A stretch of DNA of 36,404 bases from JAFECT01 sp964432415. Its GTDB lineage: Bacteria > Pseudomonadota > Alphaproteobacteria > Caulobacterales > Caulobacteraceae. The DNA is taken from assembly GCA_964432415.1 (NCBI GenBank), contig CAYSNW010000041.1:1-36404 (forward strand). The letters run 5' to 3'. Of the stretch, positions 1 through 7,155 are shown piece after piece; position 1 is the first letter of the stretch; each line of letters opens with the position of its first letter. The notes under the pieces were generated by a model. That model had not been told where the DNA came from, did not search any database, and saw only the letters and a program-made list of their open reading frames with translations. Made by a program: the position numbers and the translations under genes.

Positions 1-205
1 GGCAGACCAGGCCGCGCGCGTGCTTGGCCATGAAGTTGATCTGGTCCGGCGTGGCCATCTGGGCCGGAATGATCACGTCGCCTTCGTTCTCGCGATCCTC
101 GGCGTCCACCAGGATGTAGGGACGGCCGTTGCGGGCGTCGTCGATGATGTCCTCGATCGGCGAGATCGGGCTGTCGTTCGGGTTGTCGACGAGCTTTAGG
201 GTCAT
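1..205 (-). CDS. ribB: 3,4-dihydroxy-2-butanone-4-phosphate synthase, N-terminal part (cut by window edge)
   Basis: The first 68 residues are visible; the gene runs off the left edge, so RibB alone cannot be told from a RibBA fusion with GTP cyclohydrolase II. The enzyme turns ribulose 5-phosphate into the four-carbon precursor of lumazine in riboflavin synthesis. The stretch LVDAEDRENEGDVIIPAQ followed by ATPDQINFMAKHARGLVC is the family's metal- and substrate-binding signature (the EDRENEGD acidic loop). The ATG at 205 overlaps the ribE stop in an ATGA junction, so translation is probably coupled. It is the last visible gene of a glyA-nrdR-ribD-ribE-ribB run. Confidence 0.95.
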   Translation of the reverse strand, partial: MTLKLVDNPNDSPISPIEDIIDDARNGRPYILVDAEDRENEGDVIIPAQMATPDQINFMAKHARGLVC

Positions 206-816
206 GACCAGGGGTTGGGACTTTCGGCGTCGGTTTCGCGCCAACGCGCGGCGTAGCGCGCCAGCACGTCGATTTCCAGATTTACTCGCGATCCGGCCTG
301 CAATCGGTTGAGCGTCGTGACCGCCCAGGTGTGCGGGATCAGGTTGACGCCGAAGACATCCTCGTCGACCTCGTTCACGGTCAGGGACACCCCGTCGATG
401 GTCACCGAGCCCTTGGGCGCGATGAAACGATGCAGCGGCGCCGGCGCGCGCACCCGCACCCGCCAGGATGCGCCGTCCGGATCGACCGAGACCACCACCC
501 CGGCCGCATCCACATGGCCGGAAACGATGTGGCCGCCCAGTTCGTCGCCGACCTTAAGCGCGCGCTCCAGATTGACCGCGTCGCCGGGCTCCCAGTCCCC
601 CAGCGTCGTCTTCGCCAGGCTTTCGTTGGAGACCTCGACCGCAAACCAGCGCTCGCCCTTCTCCACCACGGTCAGGCAGCAGCCCGCGTGGCTGACCGAA
701 GCCCCGATATCCAGCGTGGACAGGTCGTAGCCGCTCTCGATCTCGAAGCGGCGCTTGCCGTCGAGGTCCTCGATCGTGCGCACCTGGCCGACGTCCGTAA
801 TGATCCCGGTGAACAT
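202..816 (-). CDS. ribE: riboflavin synthase, alpha subunit
   Basis: 204 aa, the usual length. It dismutates two 6,7-dimethyl-8-ribityllumazine molecules into riboflavin and the pyrimidinedione. The protein starts with the diagnostic MFTGIITDVG and shows two successive lumazine-binding barrels; HIVSGHVD lies near the middle and VSLTVNEV in the second half. An open frame extends 50 codons further upstream, but it lies inside ribD and the conserved N-terminus fixes the start at 816. The ATG shares its A with the ribD stop (TGATG), and the ribE stop overlaps the ribB start. Called ribE here; ribC is used in some organisms. Confidence 0.96.
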   Translation of the reverse strand: MFTGIITDVGQVRTIEDLDGKRRFEIESGYDLSTLDIGASVSHAGCCLTVVEKGERWFAVEVSNESLAKTTLGDWEPGDAVNLERALKVGDELGGHIVSGHVDAAGVVVSVDPDGASWRVRVRAPAPLHRFIAPKGSVTIDGVSLTVNEVDEDVFGVNLIPHTWAVTTLNRLQAGSRVNLEIDVLARYAARWRETDAESPNPWS

Positions 817-1463
817 CAGGTCCTCTCGTACCGCTCCCACAGGTCGTCGCCGACCGCCTCGACTGCGACGCGCCTGAAGGTGGGGGCGCCCGCCAGCGCT
901 TCCAAGGCCAGGGCGCCGATAGCCGGCCTCCCCTCCGCGCCCAGCAGCATGGGCGCGCGGAACCATTCCAGCCGGTCAACCAGCCCGCAACGCAGGAAGC
1001 TCGCCGCGACCTGGCCGCCGCCCTCGACAAACAGGTGCGTGATCCCGGCCTCCGCCAGGCGCTCCATCAAGTGATGAAGGTCGGGCCGGTCGCCGGCCGC
1101 CTTCAGCTGCAGAACCCGCACGCCGGCGGCGATCAGGTCGCCGCGCGGCGCCTCGATGGAGGCGACGAAGGTCGGGGTCTCGTGCGCGCCGGCCGCCAGT
1201 TTCGACGTAGCCGGCAGGCGCTGGTGGCTGTCCAGCACCACCCGCGCGGGCTGGACGCCGGTCCAGCCTGGCGTGCGCACCGTCAGCTCGGGATCGTCGG
1301 CCAGCGCCGTTTCGATGCCGACCAGCACCGCCTCATGCTCCCCGCGCAGGCGGTGCACCGCGGCGCGCGCCGCCTCGCCGGTGATCCAGCGGCTCTCGCC
1401 GCTCGCCGTTGCGATACGCCCGTCCAGCGAGGTCGCCAGCTTGAGCGTGACACGCGGGGTCAT
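816..1463 (-). CDS. ribD: RibD-type 5-amino-6-(5-phosphoribosylamino)uracil reductase, deaminase domain absent
   Basis: 215 aa. The protein starts at once with the reductase fold: LKLATSLDGRIATASGESRW near residue 7, VLVGIETALADDPELTVR near residue 46, and the FVEGGGQVAASFL nucleotide-binding segment near residue 144. The family usually has about 360-380 aa, with an N-terminal zinc deaminase (HAE...PCxxxG...C). None of that is present, and the ATG at 1463 overlaps the nrdR stop (ATGA), leaving no room for a lost domain. The reductase step uses NADPH. The deaminase must be encoded elsewhere or replaced by another enzyme. The context makes the riboflavin role likely; a generic RibD-like or DHFR-like reductase is the alternative. 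Confidence 0.88.
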   Translation of the reverse strand: MTPRVTLKLATSLDGRIATASGESRWITGEAARAAVHRLRGEHEAVLVGIETALADDPELTVRTPGWTGVQPARVVLDSHQRLPATSKLAAGAHETPTFVASIEAPRGDLIAAGVRVLQLKAAGDRPDLHHLMERLAEAGITHLFVEGGGQVAASFLRCGLVDRLEWFRAPMLLGAEGRPAIGALALEALAGAPTFRRVAVEAVGDDLWERYERT

Positions 1464-1933
1464 GAGCCCTCGGGCTCGGTCTCCGACAGGCCCTCTTCGC
1501 CGAGGAAGCGGGCGAAGTCGGAGGTTTCACGGAAGTCGCGATAGACCGAGGCGTAGCGGACGTAGCCCACCTCATCCAGGCCCTTCAGGTGCTGCATCAC
1601 CAGCCCGCCGATGACCTGGGACGGGATCTCGGTCTCGCCCATGCTCTCCAGCTGGCGCACGATCTGGGAGACCAGCCGGTCCACCCGGTCCGGGTCGACC
1701 GGGCGCTTGCGCAGGGCGATGGAGATCGAACGCTCCAGCTTCTCCCGCGCGAACGGCAGCCGCCTCCCCGAGCGCTTGAGCACCATCAGTTCGCGCAGCT
1801 GCACGCGCTCGAAGGTGGTGAAACGCCCCTCGCACTGGGGGCAGAACCGACGGCGCCGGATCGCCGCGCCGTCGTCCGACGGGCGGGAGTCCTTCACCTG
1901 GGTTTCGAGGTTACCGCAGAAAGGGCAGCGCAA
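1460..1933 (-). CDS. nrdR: transcriptional repressor NrdR
   Basis: 157 aa, normal length. NrdR represses ribonucleotide reductase genes in response to ATP/dATP. The N-terminal zinc ribbon has C3, C6, C31 and C34 (MRCPFCG and RFCPQC), followed by RFTTFERVQLRELMVLKRSG leading into the ATP-cone domain (residues about 48-138), with YVRYASVYRDF near the C-terminus. The gene lies 25 nt after glyA and its stop overlaps the ribD start (ATGA), the glyA-nrdR-rib order common in alphaproteobacteria. No NrdR-box pair is obvious in this window; its targets are presumably elsewhere. Confidence 0.97.
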   Translation of the reverse strand: MRCPFCGNLETQVKDSRPSDDGAAIRRRRFCPQCEGRFTTFERVQLRELMVLKRSGRRLPFAREKLERSISIALRKRPVDPDRVDRLVSQIVRQLESMGETEIPSQVIGGLVMQHLKGLDEVGYVRYASVYRDFRETSDFARFLGEEGLSETEPEGS

Positions 1934-1958
1934 GACCTAGCGTCCGAATGGCTTCTGA

Positions 1959-3266
1959 TCAGCCATATATAGGGAAACGCGCCGTCAAGTCTGCAACCTG
2001 TTCCTTTACCCGCGCCTGCACGGCCGCATCGGCCTCGCCGCCGTTGGCCCCGACCCCGTCCACCACGTCGGCGATCAGGCTGCCGATCCTGCGGAACTCC
2101 GCCGCCCCGAAGCCGCGCGTGGTGCCGGCCGGAGAGCCCAGGCGCACGCCCGAGGTGATGGTGAAGGGCTTGTCGTCGAAGGGCACGCCGTTCTTGTTGC
2201 AGGTGATGTTGGCGTGCTCGAGCGCGATCTCGGCGGCCTTGCCGGTGACGCCCTTGGGGCGCAGGTCCACCAGCATCAGGTGGCTGTCGGTGCCGCCGGA
2301 CACGATCGCCAGGCCCCGCTCGACCAGGACGGCGGCGAGCGCGCGGGCGTTTTCCACGCACTGGCGGGCATAGACCTTGAACTCGGGCTTCAGCGCCTCG
2401 CCGAAGGCCACGGCCTTGGCCGCGATCACGTGCTCCAGCGGTCCGCCCTGCAGGCCGGGGAAGACAGCCGAGTTGATCTTCTTCCCCAGGTCCTCGTCGT
2501 TGGACAGGATCATGCCGCCGCGCGGGCCGCGCAGGGTCTTGTGGGTGGTGGTGGTCACCACATGGGCGTGGGGCAGCGGGTCGGGATAGGCGCCGCCGGC
2601 CACCAGGCCGGCGTAGTGGGCCATGTCGACCATGAAGAAGGCGCCGATCTCGTCGGCGATCTCGCGCATGCGCTTGAAGTCGATCTGGCGGCTGTAGGCC
2701 GACGCGCCGCCCAGGATCAGCTTGGGCCGCTCGCGCCGGGCGACCTCGGCCAGCTGGTCGTAGTCGATCAGGCAGTCGTCGGGACGCACCGAATAGCTGA
2801 TCGGCTTGAACCACTTGCCCGACTGGTTGGCCGGCGAGCCGTGGGTCAGGTGGCCGCCCGCGGCCAGATCCATGCCCAGGAAGGTGTCGCCCGGCTGCAG
2901 CAGCGCCATGAACACCGCCTGGTTGGCCTGGGCGCCGGAGTGGGGCTGGACGTTGGCGAAGGCGCAGCCGAACAGGGCCTTGGCCCGGTCCTGGGCCAGG
3001 CGCTCGCTGACGTCGACCCACTCGCAGCCGCCGTAGTAACGCCGCCCGGGATAGCCTTCCGCATACTTGTTGGTGAGCACCGACCCCTGCGCCTGCAGCA
3101 CCGCGCGCGAGACGATGTTCTCCGAAGCGATCAGCTCGATCTGCTCGCGCTGGCGGCCCAGCTCGCCCTGGATGGCGTCGAACACCTCGCGGTCCGCGTC
3201 CTGCAGCGAGGACGAAAAGAAGGCGTCATGGCGGAAGGCGGCGGCGTCGTTGGCTTGCGCGGTCAC
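1959..3266 (-). CDS. glyA: serine hydroxymethyltransferase
   Basis: 435 aa from the chosen GTG at 3266 (MTAQANDAAAF); an in-frame upstream start at 3332 would add 22 basic, non-conserved residues. PLP enzyme that interconverts serine and glycine with tetrahydrofolate, the main source of one-carbon units. Visible signatures are IELIASENIVSRAVL near 43, NKYAEGYPGRRYYGG near 66, FMVDMAHYAGLVA near 211 and VVTTTTHKTLRGPRGG near 236, with K243 the expected PLP lysine. It is the first gene of the run toward nrdR and ribD. No strong Shine-Dalgarno is seen before either start. The promoter must lie in the 3267-3434 gap shared with the divergent MucR gene. Confidence 0.96.
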   Translation of the reverse strand: MTAQANDAAAFRHDAFFSSSLQDADREVFDAIQGELGRQREQIELIASENIVSRAVLQAQGSVLTNKYAEGYPGRRYYGGCEWVDVSERLAQDRAKALFGCAFANVQPHSGAQANQAVFMALLQPGDTFLGMDLAAGGHLTHGSPANQSGKWFKPISYSVRPDDCLIDYDQLAEVARRERPKLILGGASAYSRQIDFKRMREIADEIGAFFMVDMAHYAGLVAGGAYPDPLPHAHVVTTTTHKTLRGPRGGMILSNDEDLGKKINSAVFPGLQGGPLEHVIAAKAVAFGEALKPEFKVYARQCVENARALAAVLVERGLAIVSGGTDSHLMLVDLRPKGVTGKAAEIALEHANITCNKNGVPFDDKPFTITSGVRLGSPAGTTRGFGAAEFRRIGSLIADVVDGVGANGGEADAAVQARVKEQVADLTARFPIYG

Positions 3267-3434
3267 GGGCGGGTTTTCCGGTTTCTTCAGGGGGTGTGGG
3301 CGGCGCGCCCTCTTTACGCCGGGGTGCGACAAACGATCAACATCGGATGGCTTCTCGAGGATTTACTGAACGCGTTCATCGGGCTATTCCGTTACCCGGC
3401 GCAACGATGCGCCCTCTCTCAGTCAAGGTGCGTA

Positions 3435-3872
3435 ATGAGCGAACACGTCGGGGATGCAAGGGATCGCGAGCAGGGCATGCTGCGACTCAGCGCGGATGTC
3501 GTCTCCGCCTATCTGGCGCAGAATTCCGTGTCGCCCCAGGCGATCCCGGAGTTGATCCGCACGGTCCACCAGACGCTCAGCGGCCTGGACCGGCCCCAGG
3601 AGGCCAAGAGTTTCGAGAAGCAGAAGCCTGCGGTGCCGATCTCGCGCTCCGTTCAGGACGACCACATCGTCTGTCTCGAGGACGGCAAGAAGCTCAAGAT
3701 GCTCAAGCGCTACCTGCGCTCCAAATTCGACCTGACGCCGGAGGAGTACCGGCGCAAGTGGGGCCTGTCCCCCGACTATCCGATGGTCGCCCCGGCCTAC
3801 GCCGCGCGCCGTTCGGACTTCGCCAAGCAGATCGGCCTGGGCAAGGGCGTGCGCCGCCAAAGGCGCGCCTGA
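3435..3872 (+). CDS. MucR/Ros family transcriptional regulator with eroded zinc-finger ligands
   Basis: 145 aa. The start follows AAGGTG by about 6 nt; the frame is open far upstream, but that is the antisense of glyA. MucR/Ros proteins are small H-NS-like oligomeric regulators of cell-cycle, envelope and surface genes in alphaproteobacteria. The N-terminal helical oligomerisation region is residues about 15-50. The C-terminal DNA-binding domain is recognised from VCLEDGKKLKMLKRYL (79-94), LTPEEYRRKWGL and DYPMVAPAYAARRS. The usual zinc ligands are C, C/D, H, H; here they read C80, D83, Y93, K97, so both histidines are missing. A terminator follows at 3907. Zinc-free Ros homologues are known in rhizobia, so it may still bind DNA. 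Confidence 0.9.
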   Translation: MSEHVGDARDREQGMLRLSADVVSAYLAQNSVSPQAIPELIRTVHQTLSGLDRPQEAKSFEKQKPAVPISRSVQDDHIVCLEDGKKLKMLKRYLRSKFDLTPEEYRRKWGLSPDYPMVAPAYAARRSDFAKQIGLGKGVRRQRRA

Positions 3873-3906
3873 GCCGGGGTCCCCGAACCACCTCCCTGAC
3901 TCTACG

Positions 3907-3940
3907 GGCCCGGCGTCTCCCGACACCGGGCCTTCCTTTT
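3907..3940 (+). terminator. Rho-independent terminator after the MucR-like gene
   Basis: A perfect 7-bp stem, GGCCCGG (3907-3913) with CCGGGCC (3926-3932), extended by an internal GTC/GAC pairing, is followed directly by TTCCTTTT. It lies 35 nt after the MucR-like stop and separates it from the methyltransferase-like gene at 4032. Confidence 0.8.
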
Positions 3941-4031
3941 GCCTGACCCCAGGCGCCCTCCGCCGCAAGGGCGCTTGACCGGACCGCCGCACAGCGCGTC
4001 ACTGGCCCCGGTTCACGGGGAGAGGCAGTCC

Positions 4032-4787
4032 ATGCGCAGGTTCCTGATCGCGGCGTCGGCCGTGCTTGTTCTGGCCGCCCAGGGCGTGGGCGCCGCGCCC
4101 CAGGGCGTCCCGACCCCGATCGCCGCCGCGCTCTCGGACGCACGCCGGCCCGCCGCCGACCGGGAACGGGACGCGGCCCGCCACGCGGCGGAGACCCTGG
4201 CCTTCGCCAGGGTGCGCCCCGGCGCGCGGGTCGGCGAGATCCTGCCCGCCAGCGGCTATTTCACCCGCCTGCTGGCGGTCGCGGTCGGAGACAAGGGGCG
4301 TGTCTATTCGGTGGTCCGGCCCGACGCGACAGTGGCGGGCTGGGAGAAACCGGCTCTGGACGTCGCCGCTCAGTATCCGAACGTGAAGATCGTGCGCGCC
4401 GAGTTCACATCCATGACCTTCCCGGAAGGCCTGGACGTGGTGTTCACCGCCCAGAACTACCACGACTTCCACATCGACTATTACCGCTTCGGCGACACCG
4501 CCCTGATCAACAAGGCCGCCTTCGCCGCCCTGAAGCCGGGCGGGGTCTATGTCATCGTCGACCATTCGGCGGTGGCGGGAACGCCGACCTCGGCCGATCG
4601 CAACTCCCTGCACCGCATCGACCAGGCCGCCGTGCGCCGCGAGGTCGAGGCCGCGGGCTTCGTCTACGACGGAGAGTCGAACGCGCTGCGCAATCCGGCA
4701 GACCCGCGCACGGCGAGCATCTTCGACCCTTCGATCGGCGGGCGCACGGATCAGTTCATCCTGCGGTTCAGGAAGCCGAAGCGCTGA
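4032..4787 (+). CDS. exported COG4798-type methyltransferase-fold protein, copy A
   Basis: 251 aa. The ATG at 4032 follows GGAGAGG and starts a clear Sec signal peptide (MRRFLIAASAVLVLAAQGVGA, cleavage near 22-24). The mature part resembles predicted class I SAM methyltransferases of the COG4798 type: motif-I region GEILPASGYFTRLL (near 71), AQNYHDFH (near 137), LKPGGVYVIVDHS (near 164), LHRID and RTDQFILRFRKP at the end. Compared with the three copies at 8370-10742, motif I has lost the GGG run (ASG here) and HTDQF reads RTDQF, so SAM binding is doubtful. It is monocistronic and convergent with the protease-like gene. The substrate is unknown, and how an exported protein would obtain SAM is unclear. 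Confidence 0.8.
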   Translation: MRRFLIAASAVLVLAAQGVGAAPQGVPTPIAAALSDARRPAADRERDAARHAAETLAFARVRPGARVGEILPASGYFTRLLAVAVGDKGRVYSVVRPDATVAGWEKPALDVAAQYPNVKIVRAEFTSMTFPEGLDVVFTAQNYHDFHIDYYRFGDTALINKAAFAALKPGGVYVIVDHSAVAGTPTSADRNSLHRIDQAAVRREVEAAGFVYDGESNALRNPADPRTASIFDPSIGGRTDQFILRFRKPKR

Positions 4788-4802
4788 GGCTCGCCACTCC
4801 GG

Positions 4803-5693
4803 CTAAGGCGTTTTCCAACGCAGGCGCCGGCTCCTGAGATCGATCGTCAGCACACAGCCCTTCATCGACTCCGCGCCGATGTTCGCGACAGTCTGGTCTG
4901 CGATGTAGTCCGCCCAGACGATGGGCAAACGCTGACGATCCAGCATGACGGGAGCGTCGAGCTTCAGTTCATAGAGATCGGTCGCCCCGGCAAAGTTGCG
5001 TATTGTCCCGATCTTGCCCGGCGCCCCGCGCCGCGGGAGCCGCATGGCCAGGGATTGCGGCAGGAGCAGCCCGCTGCGCAGGTTTCCCGTGTCGAGCTCG
5101 GCGGGGAAGCGCGCCTCCCCGATCCTGAGTTCGATCAGGATCAGTCCCTGATCCGGACTGAAGTCGTGCACGTCCAGCCCATCCGCCACGGGGAGACGAC
5201 CCGCTTTGGACAGCCGCAGGCTCGCGGCGGCATAGTCCATTGTCAGCAGCCAGTCCTGGAACAGCCGCAAGCCGAGGATCCCGTCCAGGGGCAGACCGAG
5301 GTCGGCGGGCGTCGCATAGACATCCACGCCGGCGAACAGGGCCTCGCCGAGGATCAGATCCACCGGCCCATGGATCGACGTCACAGCCGTCGCCTGGCCG
5401 ACCGCGGATACCAGTTCCTCGCTGCGAAGCTTAGGCAGGCCAAGACGGGCAATTGTTTCCGGGGTCAGGGCCACCCTGGCCCCGACGCCCGTATCGATGC
5501 CGAAGCGCAAGGCATGGCCCGCGATCCGCGCCTCGACCACGAAGGCGCCCCGCACAATCTGGGCCGGCACGATGATCGTGTCTGGCGTTGCGTCGGGACG
5601 CCTGACCTGCAGGGGCGGCGGAACGGCCGCCCCAGCGCCGTTGCAAGGGAACCCGGCCGCGAAGCTCGCGGCCAGGAGCGTGCGTCGATTCAT
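4803..5693 (-). CDS. exported retropepsin-like aspartic protease with two DTG motifs
   Basis: 296 aa from the ATG at 5693, preceded by GGGGG; a start at 5717 would add 8 residues. The N-terminus MNRRTLLAASFAAGF has a twin arginine and a hydrophobic stretch and could be a Tat signal; FPC nearby is not a good lipobox. Two aspartate motifs are visible, FGIDTGVGA (D67) and ELDTGNLRSG (D201), each followed by a beta-rich lobe. DGILGLRLFQDWLLTMDY (about 137-154) is the G-I-L-G motif typical of bacterial gag-like aspartyl proteases. Two motifs in one chain suggest a pseudo-dimeric, pepsin-like arrangement. Substrate unknown. It ends 15 nt from copy A, tail to tail. Confidence 0.8.
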   Translation of the reverse strand: MNRRTLLAASFAAGFPCNGAGAAVPPPLQVRRPDATPDTIIVPAQIVRGAFVVEARIAGHALRFGIDTGVGARVALTPETIARLGLPKLRSEELVSAVGQATAVTSIHGPVDLILGEALFAGVDVYATPADLGLPLDGILGLRLFQDWLLTMDYAAASLRLSKAGRLPVADGLDVHDFSPDQGLILIELRIGEARFPAELDTGNLRSGLLLPQSLAMRLPRRGAPGKIGTIRNFAGATDLYELKLDAPVMLDRQRLPIVWADYIADQTVANIGAESMKGCVLTIDLRSRRLRWKTP

Positions 5694-5787
5694 GATGCCC
5701 CCGTCGACCTCAAGCATAGACCCGGAGCGAGGTCCTGGTCACGCCCCGAGAGCGACGGATTGCAGGAGGCGGCGCGCCGCGGCGCGA

Positions 5788-7011
5788 TCAGGCGACCGAG
5801 CGGAACCGCGCGACGTTGCAGCGGGTCCAGAGCTTGTCCATGGCCGCGACCAGATCGTCCATCATCGCGTCGGTGTGATCCGGCGAGGGGGTGAAGCGCA
5901 GGCGCTCGGTGCCCTTGGGCACGGTCGGGTAGTTGATCGGCTGGACATAGATGCCGCTCTCGTTGAGCAGGAAGTCCGAGATGATCTTGCAGTGGACCGC
6001 GTCGCCCACCAGCACCGGCACGATGTGGCAGACCGACGGCATCACCGGCAGGCCGGCTTCCTTGAAGCGGCGCTTCAGGGTCTCGGCCCGCTCCTGGTGA
6101 CGGGCGCGGATCTCGGGATGGGTCTTGAGCCAGCGGATCGAGGCGGTGGCGCCCGCCGCGATCACCGGCGGCAGAGAGGTCGTGAAGATGAAGCCCGAGG
6201 CCCACAGGCGGATGGCATCCACCAGGTCCGCGTCGCCCGCGATATAGCCGCCGTGCATGCCGAAGGCCTTGCCGAGCGTGCCTTCGATGATGTCGATCTC
6301 GCCCATCACCCCGTCGCGCTCGGCCACGCCGGCGCCGCGCGCGCCGTACATGCCGACCGCATGGACTTCGTCGAGATAGGTCAGGGCGCCGTAGGTCCTG
6401 GCCAGCTGGACGACCGCCGGCAGGTCGGCCACGTCGCCGTCCATGGAATAGACGCTTTCCAGAGCGATCAGCTTGGGCCGGCCGGGGGCGGTCGCCTTCA
6501 GCAGCTGTTCCAGGTGCTCGAGGTCGTTGTGGCGGAAGATGTGGCGCTCGCACTTGCCGCCGCGGATGCCGGCGATCATCGAGGCGTGGTTCAGCGCGTC
6601 GGAATAGATCACCAGATCGGGCAGAATCTTCTGCAGGGTCGAGAGCGTCGCCTCGTTGGCCACATAGCCCGAGGTGAACAGCAGCGCCGCTTCCTTGCCA
6701 TGCAGGTCGGCGAGCTCATGCTCCAGCTCGACGTGATAGTGGGTCGTGCCCGAGATGTTGCGGGTGCCGCCCGAGCCCGAGCCGCACGCGTCGATGGCGG
6801 CGTGCATGGCGTCCAGCACCACGGGGTTCTGGCCCTGGCCGAGGTAGTCGTTGGAGCACCAGACCACGACCTCGCGCTGGGTCCCGTCGGCGCGCGTCCA
6901 CTGGGCCCGCGGAAACTCGCCGCGATGGCGCTTGAGATCGGCGAACACGCGGTAGCGCCCCTCGGCGCGGACCTGGTCGACGGCGTCACGGAATGCGGCC
7001 TTGTAGTCCAT
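5788..7011 (-). CDS. hemA: 5-aminolevulinate synthase
   Basis: 407 aa. It condenses glycine and succinyl-CoA into 5-aminolevulinate, the first step of haem synthesis in alphaproteobacteria (C4/Shemin route). The start MDYKAAFRDAVDQVRAEGRY matches the family and has GAGGA upstream; the open frame 24 codons further up is arginine-rich and not conserved. Signatures: WCSNDYLGQG (51-60), GSGSGGTRNISGTTHYHVEL (77-96), LDEVHAVGMYG (213-223) and EGTLGKAFGMHGGY with PLP lysine K248, the same number as in the Rhodobacter enzyme. An FNR/FixK-type box lies upstream at 7132-7145. hemB, the next pathway enzyme, is encoded at 15338. Confidence 0.97.
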   Translation of the reverse strand: MDYKAAFRDAVDQVRAEGRYRVFADLKRHRGEFPRAQWTRADGTQREVVVWCSNDYLGQGQNPVVLDAMHAAIDACGSGSGGTRNISGTTHYHVELEHELADLHGKEAALLFTSGYVANEATLSTLQKILPDLVIYSDALNHASMIAGIRGGKCERHIFRHNDLEHLEQLLKATAPGRPKLIALESVYSMDGDVADLPAVVQLARTYGALTYLDEVHAVGMYGARGAGVAERDGVMGEIDIIEGTLGKAFGMHGGYIAGDADLVDAIRLWASGFIFTTSLPPVIAAGATASIRWLKTHPEIRARHQERAETLKRRFKEAGLPVMPSVCHIVPVLVGDAVHCKIISDFLLNESGIYVQPINYPTVPKGTERLRFTPSPDHTDAMMDDLVAAMDKLWTRCNVARFRSVA

Positions 7012-7094
7012 GGTCCTCGGATCTCTTCGCCGGCGACGCGTTGCAAGCCCGGCGCTTACGGGAGCCTTGTCGCACAAGGCCATTTCGCGTGTCC

Positions 7095-7112
7095 ACTTAC
7101 GCTTGTGTAAGT
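7095..7112. repeat. 18-bp inverted repeat in the hemA upstream region
   Basis: ACTTAC-GCTTGT-GTAAGT, perfect 6-bp arms with a 6-nt centre. Read on the minus strand it contains TTACACAAG, which would sit at the -10 position of a hemA promoter activated from the box at 7132-7145. It may be a second operator or simply promoter sequence. Confidence 0.4.
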
Positions 7113-7131
7113 TTGTCCGCGAATTCGCGAA

Positions 7132-7145
7132 TTGACGCAGATCAA
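7132..7145 (-). promoter_or_regulatory. FNR/FixK-type box upstream of hemA
   Basis: TTGACGCAGATCAA fits the FNR/FixK pattern TTGAY-N4-RTCAA at all ten fixed positions. Its centre lies at 7138.5, 127 nt above the hemA ATG. With a class II geometry (centre at -41.5) transcription would begin near 7097, and a weak -10 (TACACA on the minus strand, 7108-7103) sits where expected. hemA control by FnrL or FixK under low oxygen is known in Rhodobacter and related bacteria. Its use here is inferred. Confidence 0.7.
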
Positions 7146-7155
7146 ACGTGAAGCG

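Noticed and set aside
3367..3378. Perfect palindrome TGAACGCGTTCA between glyA and the MucR-like gene
   Set aside because: Could be an operator, but no known factor fits and a 12-bp palindrome alone is weak evidence.
2214..3434. Long plus-strand open frame in phase with the MucR-like gene
   Set aside because: It is the antisense of glyA with biased codons; the conserved MucR start and AAGGTG site are at 3435.
5619..5693. Lipoprotein signal in the aspartic protease-like protein
   Set aside because: The cysteine follows GFP, which does not fit a lipobox.
7118..7133. Overlapping palindromes CGCGAATTCGCG and AATTCGCGAATT as a separate operator
   Set aside because: They border the FNR/FixK box but match no known site; noted there only.
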